Shown here piece after piece: positions 9,708-16,534 of a DNA stretch of 17,739 nucleotides. The stretch is from Leucogyrophana mollusca. Lineage: Eukaryota > Basidiomycota > Agaricomycetes > Boletales. The first letter of the stretch is position 1; every line of letters begins with the position of its first letter. The stretch spans positions 1 to 17,739 of the forward strand of contig MU266740.1 in the NCBI GenBank assembly GCA_021014945.1, written 5' to 3'. The notes below the pieces were generated by a model. That model had not been told where the DNA came from, searched no databases, and saw only the letters and a list, made by a program, of their open reading frames with translations. A program made the position numbers and the translations under genes.

Positions 9708-10671
9708 CTACCGTGAGCGAACGCCATGCCGGTGCTTGCTTGGAGTGATGAGTGCGGCGCTAGATTCTGGGCTTCGATCGTTGAAGCAACGAGTCAGAGG
9801 GGTAGTGGAGTTATCGCTTCTTGGTCGTGCGTCGTTGCCCGAGGCCCCCGCCGCCATGCCCTCCACTGCCTCCTCGACATCACATTCAACCGTGAGGCGC
9901 CGACGAAAGTGCCCTCGCACAAACTCCACCTCCCAGCGCCTCGGGTCCTGCACGCAGCTTTGGGTCAGCCTCAGCCTGGCGTCACACCATATGCACGACC
10001 CACTTTCCCCCCTTGCAGTGGCGACCACAGTGCTGGCGAATATGGCGAGCATACTCGGCGGTGGCGGTGTCAGCTCGACGATCTCGAGTGTCCTCGGCAC
10101 CGATTCCGTGCTGGCGTGCAGCAGGGGCTGCAGGAGAACATCGACCTCTGGACCGTTGAGCATGGTCGAGCCCAAGGGAAAAATTGGACTCTGCAGCCCT
10201 CCATGCCTCAACAGCGTTCCAAATAACCTGCACCCGCGGGTGGAACCCATGCGGATTGATACCCGCACCAGCACTCGTACCCGCTGCTGCAGGTACGGGT
10301 TCTGGCGGGTTCGGGTACGTATTGGCCCTGGGATACCCGTGGGTTCACCCGTGCCTTTCCCCGAGACGGAGTTGAGATCCTCATCGCAGCTTGACGAACG
10401 GCATTCGCGCCCGCGCTCGGGTGATTCGTATTCGTCAGCTGGTGGGGATGGTTCATTGGCTGGGGATGACGCTGGTGAACATTCGGGATCGGACGAACCA
10501 TCTCTTATTGCCTACCTCAACCTTGGTGGCGACAGCAACCACAAAAATTCATACTCGATGTACAGGATCTGGCTTGCGCATCTGAGCGAGTGGTTGGGGT
10601 GGAAAGTCGAGTGTGAGACGCCAAGGATTCCGAGTACGAAGAATTGGGCTTTGCTTGGTACGTCCACGTGA
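9708..10671. other. Overlapping antiparallel open frames, coding strand undecided
   Basis: A 311-codon plus frame (9736-10671) and a 188-codon minus frame (9708-10274) overlap over about 540 bp. GC-rich sequence keeps both strands open. The minus text (DPRRWEVEFVRGHFRRRLTV, CDVEEAVEGMAAG) looks slightly more protein-like over the shared part; the plus text looks better only at 10390-10600 (Ser/Gly/Asp-rich, then IWLAHLSEWLGWKVE). No domain is recognised, and either may be chance. Confidence 0.22.
10216..10345. repeat. Degenerate GGGTAC/CCCGTACCCG simple-sequence tract
   Basis: Blocks such as ACCCGCGGGT, TACCCGCTGC, GGTACGGGTTC, GCGGGTTCGGGTACG and TACCCGTGGGTT alternate between the two strands' versions of one CCCGTA/TACGGG motif over about 130 bp. 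I take it as a decayed simple-repeat or transposon tail; no unit length is exact. Confidence 0.35.
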
Positions 10672-11214
10672 GTGGTGTATCGATATATGAACCGGTCTCC
10701 GTGAGCAGGCGTGCTTTGCTGGCTGCCACGTCGCGGTGCGTTGTCCTTGCTGCTCGTGGTGCTGGCGGCCCGTCTTCTCGCATCGTATCATGTCCCAGAT
10801 CCCGCTCTGCCTTCGCTCCTCTCCTTGTTCTATTTCGCGTCACTAGAGTCCTCACGGCTTTGCATGATCCTGTGATCCTGAATCCGCTCCCGCCCACCCA
10901 GACCGTTTGAGTGTGAGACTCAGCCGTCTCGTTCTTCTCCACTCCCCGCGTCCGAGCCTCAACCCCTTCCGCTTCACCGCCCTTCACGATGCCTCTCTCC
11001 TTCCCGGGCATGCCAGCGGGAAAATATGCCCCGCCAGGCCGCTCCAACGACCTCGTATGGTGCGCACCACTGGTGCTTGGACTGATGGACCAGCCATCAC
11101 CCATGCCACGCCGCGAACTCTCCAAACGACTGAGACTGCGCATAGGCATTTCATGGCCCCTGCCGCTCGTAAACTGGGGCAAAAACACGCTGTTCAATCC
11201 TATTTTGACCTCGG

Positions 11215-12093
11215 CGAAGGAGTGGGGCCTTTTTGTTCAGGCGGGTGACGTCGAACTCACCCTTCACCTAGATGCCAAGGAGAGAGTGACACATTTCGGA
11301 GACAACGGGCGCGCCACCAGCGTGCTCTGCGCAACTAGCCCCCAGCTAGAGAACCAACATCCTGGGAAGGTCTTGTTTGCGAAGGTCTTCTGGCATGAGG
11401 ATTCACGCACCAGCAAACCGGCCATCCTGAAGCAAGTAGACCAGCTCACCAAAGGGAATTCGAAGGTCGAGGGTCACATTCCTGAGCTCCTCCTCCGGCG
11501 CAAGTTTCGGAAACTCCACCGCAGAGCTCCGCGAGGCGCTGGGTATGCTGGCGCCAGGAAGGGAAGTTGCTCACTTGTGCATCCTCGTTTTCCCGAAGCC
11601 ACCACCTATCACCGAGCTATCTGGCGACGAGTTTTTCTCCGCGTGGCGGGATGGTGTCCTTTGCAAGTGCAAGTAACCTGTGATTACGTTGTTACCTGGC
11701 ACCACCCGCAGGCCATCGCGAGCTTTGGAAAGGAGGCATTTGCCGCCGGGACATCAGTGCCAACAACCTGATGCTACTATAGGGACGAATCGGGCTAAGT
11801 GGTGAGCGTTCTGAATGGCTTCGGCCTTGCCGCATTGGTGGGAAACGAAGGTTTCAGTGATGGAAACCAGCGTGCGGGCGCGTTCGTTCATGGCTCGAGA
11901 GCTGCTCCCCCTGGAAGGTCTCAATGGGCAAATCTTGCACATTTATCGGCGCGAAGCGGAATCATTTGTCTGGGTCCTGGCGTGGGTGTGCCTCCGCTTC
12001 CGAGAAGGTCAAGAGACGGATGGCCGAAAGCCGATGAGGAACAATGCCACATGGCAACATGAAATTCCATTGGTGAAGCTTAGGCTAGCTTAG
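11215..12093 (+). pseudogene. FunK1-type fungal protein kinase pseudogene
   Basis: Pieces in successive frames follow the order of agaricomycete FunK1 kinases. They are GRATSVLCATSP (glycine-rich part), VLFAKVFW (beta-3 lysine strand), VEGHIPELL, then one frame over ELREALGML and PPPITELSGDEFFSAWRD (11508-11670), then HRELWKGGICRRDISANNLM (11714-11773; catalytic loop). After these come YYRDESG, then VLNGFGLAAL (metal-binding loop) and RSFMARELL...LNGQILHIYRREAESFVWVLAWV (11880-12000). The family usually has HRDxSxxNLM and LNDFDLA; here the His is Arg and the metal-binding Asp is Gly. Frame changes occur near 11505, between 11672 and 11714 (possibly intron), near 11774 (one extra base) and near 11795-11880, with in-frame stops. 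The start is unclear; an open frame reaches back to 10989. It is not a functional kinase. Confidence 0.8.
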
Positions 12094-12480
12094 GCGCGAG
12101 AAGGCCAGCCAAGTGTGCGTAGGCCTCCAAAGCGCGCATAACTACGAACCACGACTAACCTTGATCCGCGCATTTGCATACATCCATATTTCGACGAGAT
12201 CCCTCTCCCATGGAATGATACCTTGTTGAAATTGAAGGGCGCTGGGGGTGTCGCACTTTACCTGTGTTTCCTCCCCTGGAATGTCCAATTAGCACTTTTC
12301 GGGATAGATTGGCCCGCCAACTTTGGTTATCGGCTCATGTCGCGAGCGCATGCCCGTGTTGTCTACCAAAGCAGTGTTCTTGCCCTGAAGGGGTTGGCTG
12401 CACACCAATGGACCATTGACTGAAGGTCGAAACAGGCACTTCCAGATCCCTACGTCACGCTTCCCCCGTCAAAGCTCGGA
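12094..12480. other. No supported gene; region after the FunK1 pseudogene
   Basis: A 66-codon plus frame (12223-12423) has no recognised similarity. Remnants of the kinase C-terminal tail may be included, but I cannot show it. Confidence 0.3.
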
Positions 12481-12483
12481 CAA

Positions 12484-12594
12484 CTTAAAAGGGTCAAACC
12501 TCGCGGTTTGTTTTTCATCCCCCTCCTCCCATACGCGTCCTTCATAAACTATAACAACCGACTAGCTGTGATATACGCATGTCTGCTTGACACA
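12484..12594 (+). promoter_or_regulatory. Likely promoter/5' region of the small intact gene
   Basis: CTTAAAAG at 12484-12491 is an A/T core element about 105 bp before the ATG. It is followed by a perfect 6-bp stem palindrome CAAACC-TCGC-GGTTTG (12495-12510), then a CT-rich stretch (CATCCCCCTCCTCCCAT), a common feature just before fungal transcription starts, and CACAATG at the start codon. The assignment rests on layout only. Confidence 0.4.
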
Positions 12595-12993
12595 ATGCCG
12601 CCCTTCTACGAAATCGCCATTGCCCGTTTTGAACAACCGTCCCCGAGTTCTGGGTGGGCCTTTATAGTCATATTTACACCTTTGTCAGGCCATTCGATCT
12701 TGTATCGGATTAGCGGCTTACCGGGAGACTACAGTCTCGAGGCACCACAATCAGTGACCCTCAGAGAGGGGGAGAACGGGTACTGGGGCAAGGTCTCAGT
12801 TGGTCGGGTAGACCAAGAGCGCCTGCACCATTTCAGCGCCACGCTTGCGAACATTCCCATCGTTCGGGGTGACGGTTCATGGAGTTGTCAAAATTGGGTC
12901 ATGGCTGGGATTGCCGCACTGCGAGCAGATGACCATTACATCTTCGACAACGCCACTCAGTCGTGGATTGGCGAGTCACTAGCACAGCCCTGA
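12595..12993 (+). CDS. Small conserved agaricomycete protein of unknown function, intact single exon
   Basis: The open frame extends upstream to 12508, but I choose the ATG at 12595 (CACAATGCCG): it has better context, and MPPFYEIAIARF is how I remember this family starting. The product is 132 residues. Conserved-looking points are GWAFIVIFTP near the N-terminus, SILYRISG, VGRV, then PIVRGDGSWSCQNWVMAGIAAL with a single Cys in a W-x-C-Q-N-W-V box, and a short helical end (SWIGESLAQP). The WxCQNWV box recalls a Cys active site, yet no partner His/Asp can be assigned with confidence. There is no signal peptide or membrane segment. The frame is unbroken while its neighbours are wrecked, so the gene is probably live. 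Function is unknown; the family link is from memory. Confidence 0.68.
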   Translation: MPPFYEIAIARFEQPSPSSGWAFIVIFTPLSGHSILYRISGLPGDYSLEAPQSVTLREGENGYWGKVSVGRVDQERLHHFSATLANIPIVRGDGSWSCQNWVMAGIAALRADDHYIFDNATQSWIGESLAQP

Positions 12994-14036
12994 GTGGGAG
13001 GTGATGGAAGATCGGGGTCAGCGGAGGTGCGTCGCGGATTCGGTTGTGGGGGGTCGGTTGGCAATACATACTGACCTGTCAGCTTCTAGAGTTTGCAGCG
13101 GCATGGAGGTCAATGCCAGTTGAACACTTTTGGAACTACATTTGAGATTTACACCTGTGCAATAAGACACATTCATCCCGACCCGTAGAGCTTAGCATGT
13201 AGATAGACCGAGCAGAAGTGTGAAATGGGAAGTTGAACAATAGATCTTGAATTCAGCATCATGGCATGCAGACAGCGGTACCTCCATGGATAGGAGAGAG
13301 GTCAAGAGAAACTGATAAGTAGTGGCTGTCGAACATAGGCGTCTGGCAGGAGGGGGGCGTGGGCATTCGGCGGGAGAAGGCAGTCATCCGACATCCAAAT
13401 TACTAGGTTAGGTGGTTGGGGGGCAAGGACGGGGACCGGGATATTACAGTGCGTTTCCGAACGTTGTAGCGATCCGGACTTTTTTCAGCCTATTGTCAAA
13501 ACCCATTAACTCCGAGTCATTCCGACGCTCAGGAGTCATGGTCCGACCAACTCCGGAGTTAGGAGTTGCGCTCCTACTCCGGACCGTCCGGAGTAAGTGT
13601 ACCATTGTGCGGAGCACTATTGTCGCTTTCCTCCATTTTCCTTAGATTTGTCACCTATTTTTTTTTTTTGACTCCGAGCAAATTTCAGCCACCACATCAC
13701 TGCGGCATGATCCTGCCAGCGCTGGATTGCGTACCTAGTGGCTCGGAATCTCTCGGCACCACTAACCTCAGTTCGATGTCTGATGGATTGCCAAAAATGG
13801 AGGCACTACAACGTTCGGAAATGCACTGTCACCTGAGACACGGCGGAATCTGCACGAGGAACAGATGCGGGAAAGACCGGAGAAAATTTTGTCATTCTGT
13901 GACCTTGTCTGGGCAACGAACAGAGACAATTAATGATATTCAATCTGGGCATGGGTCTGCCACGAGAAGAGACCTGAGATTCAGAGGAGAGATCTAAGCC
14001 TTACACAGGCAATGAATCTGAGTGCATGAGTCTATA
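12994..14036. other. Intergenic stretch between the intact gene and the LTR element
   Basis: It contains the 3' side of the small gene, the CTCCGGAG hairpins listed separately, and a run of T at about 13659-13669. The plus frames at 13412-13645 and 13566-13997 show no family-like text and I do not call them genes. Confidence 0.4.
13553..13594. repeat. Paired CTCCGGAG hairpins
   Basis: CCGGAGTTAGGAG (13553-13565), loop TTGCG, CTCCTACTCCGG (13571-13582) forms a stem with one bulge. Overlapping it, ACTCCGGAC-C-GTCCGGAGT (13576-13594) is a perfect 9-bp inverted repeat with a one-base centre. Related CTCCGAGT and AGGAGTC pieces lie nearby from 13509 on. The two stems are mutually exclusive. I suspect a decayed short dispersed repeat. 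Confidence 0.55.
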
Positions 14037-14210
14037 TGTAACGTTTTCGTTATACTGATCACTCGAGCCACTAACACGACCACTTGGTAGTATTGATGGT
14101 ATGTGAGTGAGTAAGTACAAAGATACTGTAAATAAGGTTTTTGTAACTATTTATAGTAGATAGGAATGAGCATATGAGCTGTCACCCTAAAAGGGTAACA
14201 GCCCCTTACA
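14037..14210 (-). repeat. 3' LTR (174 bp)
   Basis: On the minus strand it begins TGTAAGGGGCTG and ends AACGTTACA, giving the terminal TG...CA and 5-bp inverted ends TGTAA/TTACA usual for LTRs. It contains a TATA box about 55 bp in and a small ACCCT/AGGGT stem near its start. It abuts a purine-rich tract on the internal side, the expected place for plus-strand DNA priming. The left border is inferred from the TGTAA motif, since only one LTR is in view. Confidence 0.68.
14148..14155 (-). promoter_or_regulatory. LTR TATA box
   Basis: The minus strand reads CTATAAATAG, a canonical TATA element inside the LTR. In a full-length element the equivalent copy in the 5' LTR would drive the element's RNA, with a start expected about 25-35 bp further left. 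Confidence 0.55.
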
Positions 14211-14221
14211 CTCCCCCCACT
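14211..14221 (-). other. Polypurine tract next to the 3' LTR
   Basis: The minus strand reads AGTGGGGGGAG immediately before the LTR's TGTAAG. This is the position and composition of the RNase H-resistant primer for second-strand synthesis in LTR retroelements. Confidence 0.65.
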
Positions 14222-14505
14222 AGAGTCCCTTGGGACTCTGATAATTTTAGCGGCGCGCGTCGAGACGCGCGGGTGGTGGTACAGTAATGTACTAAGCAGA
14301 AGTAGTACAGAGGGCAAGTACCGCGGAGGTACTTGCATATTTTAAGTAAGGGAAAATGAAAGAGATGAGGAAAAGGAAAAGGAAAATGAAACAGACGCTA
14401 CCCTAGGGTAGCCTGAGTGATGGAACGCTCACGAGGGCGGGGCCTCGTTAGCGGGGATGTTGGGATGACCGGTTGGGTCATCAGGGACATGGGCGGCGTC
14501 AACAC
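14222..14505 (-). other. Non-coding 3' region of the LTR element
   Basis: It lies between the ORF2 stop and the purine tract and holds no long frame on the element's strand. It includes strong hairpins (listed separately) and, at 14348-14394, a run almost purely of purines on the plus strand (AAAAGGAAAAGGAAAATGAAA), hence pyrimidines in the element's sense RNA. Confidence 0.5.
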
Positions 14506-14985
14506 TCATGTTGACGGGTACATCTCCCTCTCCGTAGTCGAGAGAGACCGCCCCATCTCGTGGTCCACATCTACCAACGGATTGGTGGCGGCGAACCCTC
14601 CGGCGACAAATCCAGATGTCGCACTGGCCGTGACTAAATTGTGCACGGTGGGGGGATCAGCCAGCAGGCTCATCTGCTCGTCGTCTAGCGACGAGAATAA
14701 CCTCGAGGCGGGAGCAGCGTCGGGGGGCTCGGTCCCCTGCTCGCGCGCGATTGCCTCGAGCTCGGCACGTCCCTCGAGAGAGAGGGTGGTACTCGTGTCC
14801 GGGGACGCCGCGATCACCAGGCGTTCGCTGAGGGCGGCGCATTCGTCGTCCGTCAGGAACCCATGACAGGTGTCCAGACAGCACGACAACCAGTGTCGCC
14901 CGTAGGGTTGAATGTCGTCAACCTGATGGAGTGTTACCCCGCACTGCGCTAAGTGCCGGGCAATGTCGTCCTCTGTCAGGTTGTC
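14222..14985. repeat. Tiled short inverted repeats, left block of the LTR element interior
   Basis: Near-consecutive hairpins occur (arm1/arm2). They include 14222-14229/14232-14239 (8 bp), 14254-14261/14264-14271 (8), 14314-14322/14328-14336 (9) and 14397-14412 (16-bp perfect palindrome). Next are 14431-14436/14443-14448 (6), 14464-14470/14476-14482 (7), 14497-14503/14510-14516 (7) and 14603-14608/14617-14622 (6). Then follow 14677-14683/14689-14695 (7), 14712-14717/14737-14742 (6), 14884-14888/14894-14898 (5), 14906-14910/14919-14923 (5) and 14941-14945/14952-14956 (5). They span the non-coding 3' region and the ORF2 3' part alike. Confidence 0.85.
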
Positions 14986-14988
14986 GAC
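14986..14988. repeat. Left 3-bp target-site repeat (GAC) of the fold-back element
   Basis: GAC directly precedes ATCAGGAAA. On the minus strand it is the GTC codon of ORF2, in frame with its partner at 15842-15844. Confidence 0.5.
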
Positions 14989-15166
14989 ATCAGGAAAGTT
15001 ACAATGGCTTATTTGCCTTTTGCAACTTTTTGTACTTTTCGAAATGTTGAAAGCAAGATCAGAGCAATTGTGATTATTCCGGTGGTTCAGAAGTGCTGGA
15101 AACTCAATCAGAGGCCTCAGGACAAGCCAGAAACCAGAAACCGAACCAAACAATTGCACCGAAAAT

Positions 15167-15255
15167 AAAAAGGCAATAGCAGGATTTGAACCAGCGGCCA
15201 CATGATAATTATCGGACAACAACAGCAGCAATGCTTACCACTACACCAAGGCAGC
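15167..15255 (-). ncRNA. tRNA-like Pol III unit in left arm of the fold-back element
   Basis: On the minus strand there is an A box TGGTGTAGTGG (15248-15238), a B box GGTTCAAATCC (15192-15182) and a TTTTT terminator (15171-15167) right after the tRNA-like end. A D-stem (GTGT with GCAT) and a T-stem with one mismatch can form. The 5' and 3' acceptor strands do not pair and the anticodon arm is not normal, so this is a tRNA-derived promoter unit, not a working tRNA. Transcription would run leftwards, out of the element and along the sense direction of the host element. Confidence 0.6.
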
Positions 15256-15303
15256 TTGTGAAAGGTAAGATAATAAGGTAAATATATCTAGCCTTTGGCC
15301 AAC

Positions 15304-15330
15304 AGACTTCAATAAAATTTTGTCAAGTCT
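15304..15330. repeat. Left copy of the perfect 27-bp inverted core
   Basis: It begins AGACTTCAATAAAATTTT and is the exact reverse complement of 15492-15518. It lies on the 5' side of the left tRNA-like unit, so it may be a shared upstream element, or simply the best conserved part of the arm. Confidence 0.75.
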
Positions 15331-15491
15331 TTGCTTGCCTACTGATATCTTTATCACAATAAACTCTTAATTCTTCTGCTATAGTAGACTATGCTTCCAT
15401 CACACTAAAGTTCTATACTAGCTGCAAATCATCAGTAGCACAGTAGGATCTATTTTGTATAGGGCTTGTAGCCAGAGTAGGTGACAAGCAC

Positions 15492-15518
15492 AGACTTGAC
15501 AAAATTTTATTGAAGTCT
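15492..15518. repeat. Right copy of the perfect 27-bp inverted core
   Basis: It begins AGACTTGACAAAATTTTA and pairs exactly with 15304-15330. It is followed by GGTAGATATATTT, matched in the left arm by an inverted AGATATATTT copy. Confidence 0.75.
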
Positions 15519-15559
15519 TTGAGAGGTAGATATATTTGCTTTATTATCATACATGCTAT

Positions 15560-15653
15560 AAGCCCACTTGGTGTAGTGGTAAACATCGGTGTTGTTGTTG
15601 TTGTTTGGCAAATATTGTGTGGCTGCTGGTTCGATTCCGGCTGTTGCATTTTT
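15560..15653 (+). ncRNA. tRNA-like Pol III unit in right arm of the fold-back element
   Basis: A box TGGTGTAGTGG (15569-15579), B box GGTTCGATTCC (15628-15638), terminator TTTTT (15649-15653). The D-stem (GTGT with ACAT) and T-stem (GCTGG with CCGGC, one wobble) can form. The acceptor ends do not pair. A GTT microsatellite (about 15590-15607) fills the anticodon region. It is the inverted, diverged copy of the left unit; transcription would run rightwards, antisense to ORF2. Confidence 0.62.
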
Positions 15654-15841
15654 ATTTTCAGTGCAATTGACTTCGGTTTCGGGCTCATCCTGAGCTCTCT
15701 GATTACACTTATTTTCAGAGATCCATTCTCGGGTCAGCAGGGACCTTATGGTGGCCAGAGCATCTCTGACTTCTGATTTCCCTCATTCCAGAGAAAAAAG
15801 GGCAAAATCAGAGAAAAAAGCCATTTGAACATTTCCTGATG

Positions 15842-15844
15842 GAC
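15842..15844. repeat. Right 3-bp target-site repeat (GAC) of the fold-back element
   Basis: GAC directly follows TTTCCTGATG. A 3-bp repeat alone is weak, but both copies occupy the same codon position of ORF2, which strengthens it. Confidence 0.5.
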
Positions 15845-16006
15845 GTGTCCTTCGAACCGCACAGGTTCGAATGTCGGGGCAATGGGCCATGCGAACATGG
15901 CCAGGTATTCTCGGTACAACCCCGGTACCGGGGCCAACAGGCAGAGGCGGTACTTAAATATAGTACGCCTGCGCTCGTTGGACCCCTTCTCGAAGCTGGG
16001 GTTGAG

Positions 16007-16040
16007 GCGCGACGTGAGGATGTGACCCCTCATGTCGCGC
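16007..16040. repeat. 13-bp hairpin within ORF2
   Basis: GCGCGACGTGAGG pairs with CCTCATGTCGCGC across an 8-base loop, with one G-T pair where a CpG in a perfect arm would have become TpG. Confidence 0.85.
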
Positions 16041-16324
16041 AGACTAACGGTTCCACCCTCGAGTGGAACGCCGTGGAATTCTTTCGAGTAGAATTCGATC
16101 CAGTCCTTCCACTCCTGCGGAGTGGAAGTGAGCCTGGGTTGAGGCAACGCACCCTCTTTTTTCACCGGCTTAGGGTGAATGCCTCGGGCAGGCACATTGG
16201 AACGAGCGTCGGCACCCGAGGGTGCCGCAGGAGGGTGGTCTTCCCTCCACTTGGCGAACCAAGTGGGAGTCCTCCACTCCTCCAAGACCACGGCTTGAAT
16301 CCAAGTCCTCGGGGAGGCCTGTTG

Positions 16325-16378
16325 CGCGTGCGCGACATAGCGTTTGATCTTATAGATCGTTTCTATGTCGCGCATGCG
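16325..16378. repeat. Longest hairpin of the tiled set (16-bp stem)
   Basis: CGCGTGCGCGACATAG (16325-16340) pairs with CTATGTCGCGCATGCG (16363-16378) with one G-T pair. The 22-base loop contains a smaller GATC-TTATA-GATC stem. It lies within ORF2 coding sequence. Confidence 0.85.
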
Positions 16379-16456
16379 TGGATTGTGCGCACGTGCGAAG
16401 TAACTGCGCCATTCCGCGTAGTTGTTGAACAGCGGAATGGCGTCTTGACGGGCGCC

Positions 16457-16534
16457 GTCAAGGGAAGGTGGGCCTGTTGGCCATGGTGGTCTCCGCACGC
16501 AGCCTAGCTGCGCCGGAGAAGCGGTATTCCATAC
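16457..16534 (-). other. ORF1/ORF2 junction: candidate +1 frameshift site or 61-bp intron
   Basis: ORF1 ends TTC-CCT-TGA-C. Slipping +1 from CCT to CTT at the stop enters ORF2 (CTT-GAC), the logic used by stop-dependent +1 frameshifts. The stop lies inside a perfect 8-bp stem (16444-16451 with 16455-16462), and an 11-bp stem follows (16407-16442). Alternatively, an intron from 16534 (GTATGG) to 16474 (CAACAG) joins codon 401 of ORF1 to ORF2 in phase. Only RNA or protein data can decide. Confidence 0.45.

Larger units (their letters stand above)
14989..15841. mobile_element. 853-bp fold-back (long inverted repeat) element with two divergent tRNA-like units
   Basis: The left end reads ATCAGGAAA (14989-14997) and the right end TTTCCTGATG (15832-15841). 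The ends are inverted copies, and imperfect inversion continues inward for most of both arms: tail with TTTTTATTTTC and GTGCAATTG, tRNA-like segment, AGATATATTT block, a perfect 27-bp core (15304-15330/15492-15518) and GTAGG...CAAGCA. A spacer of roughly 130 bp (about 15344-15475) remains in the centre. GAC flanks both sides as a 3-bp direct repeat. There is no transposase, so movement would need enzymes from elsewhere. A pair of head-to-head SINEs is the main alternative, but symmetry extends beyond the tRNA-like 5' ends. Confidence 0.72.

Noticed and set aside
9736..10671. 311-codon plus-strand gene
   Set aside because: A 188-codon minus frame is equally open over its left part, GC bias keeps both strands free of stops, and no domain or homology-like text supports it.
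10517..11197. 226-codon minus-strand gene overlapping the FunK1 region
   Set aside because: Its text is Arg/Ser/Gly/Thr-rich with no domain. It runs antisense to the region leading into the recognisable kinase pseudogene, so I take it as a shadow frame.
14348..14394. Polypurine tract of a plus-strand element
   Set aside because: The run is purine-rich on the plus strand, but the LTR, TATA box, the G-rich tract at 14211-14221 and the ORFs are all on the minus strand. I treat it as a simple-sequence stretch.
15167..15653. Two functional tRNA genes
   Set aside because: A and B boxes, D-stems and terminators are present, but acceptor strands do not pair and no normal anticodon arm forms. They are better read as tRNA-derived Pol III units.
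15413..15776. Short frames inside the fold-back element (15413-15688 minus, 15510-15776 plus)
   Set aside because: They run through the tRNA-like units and simple repeats and overlap antiparallel; they show no protein-like pattern.
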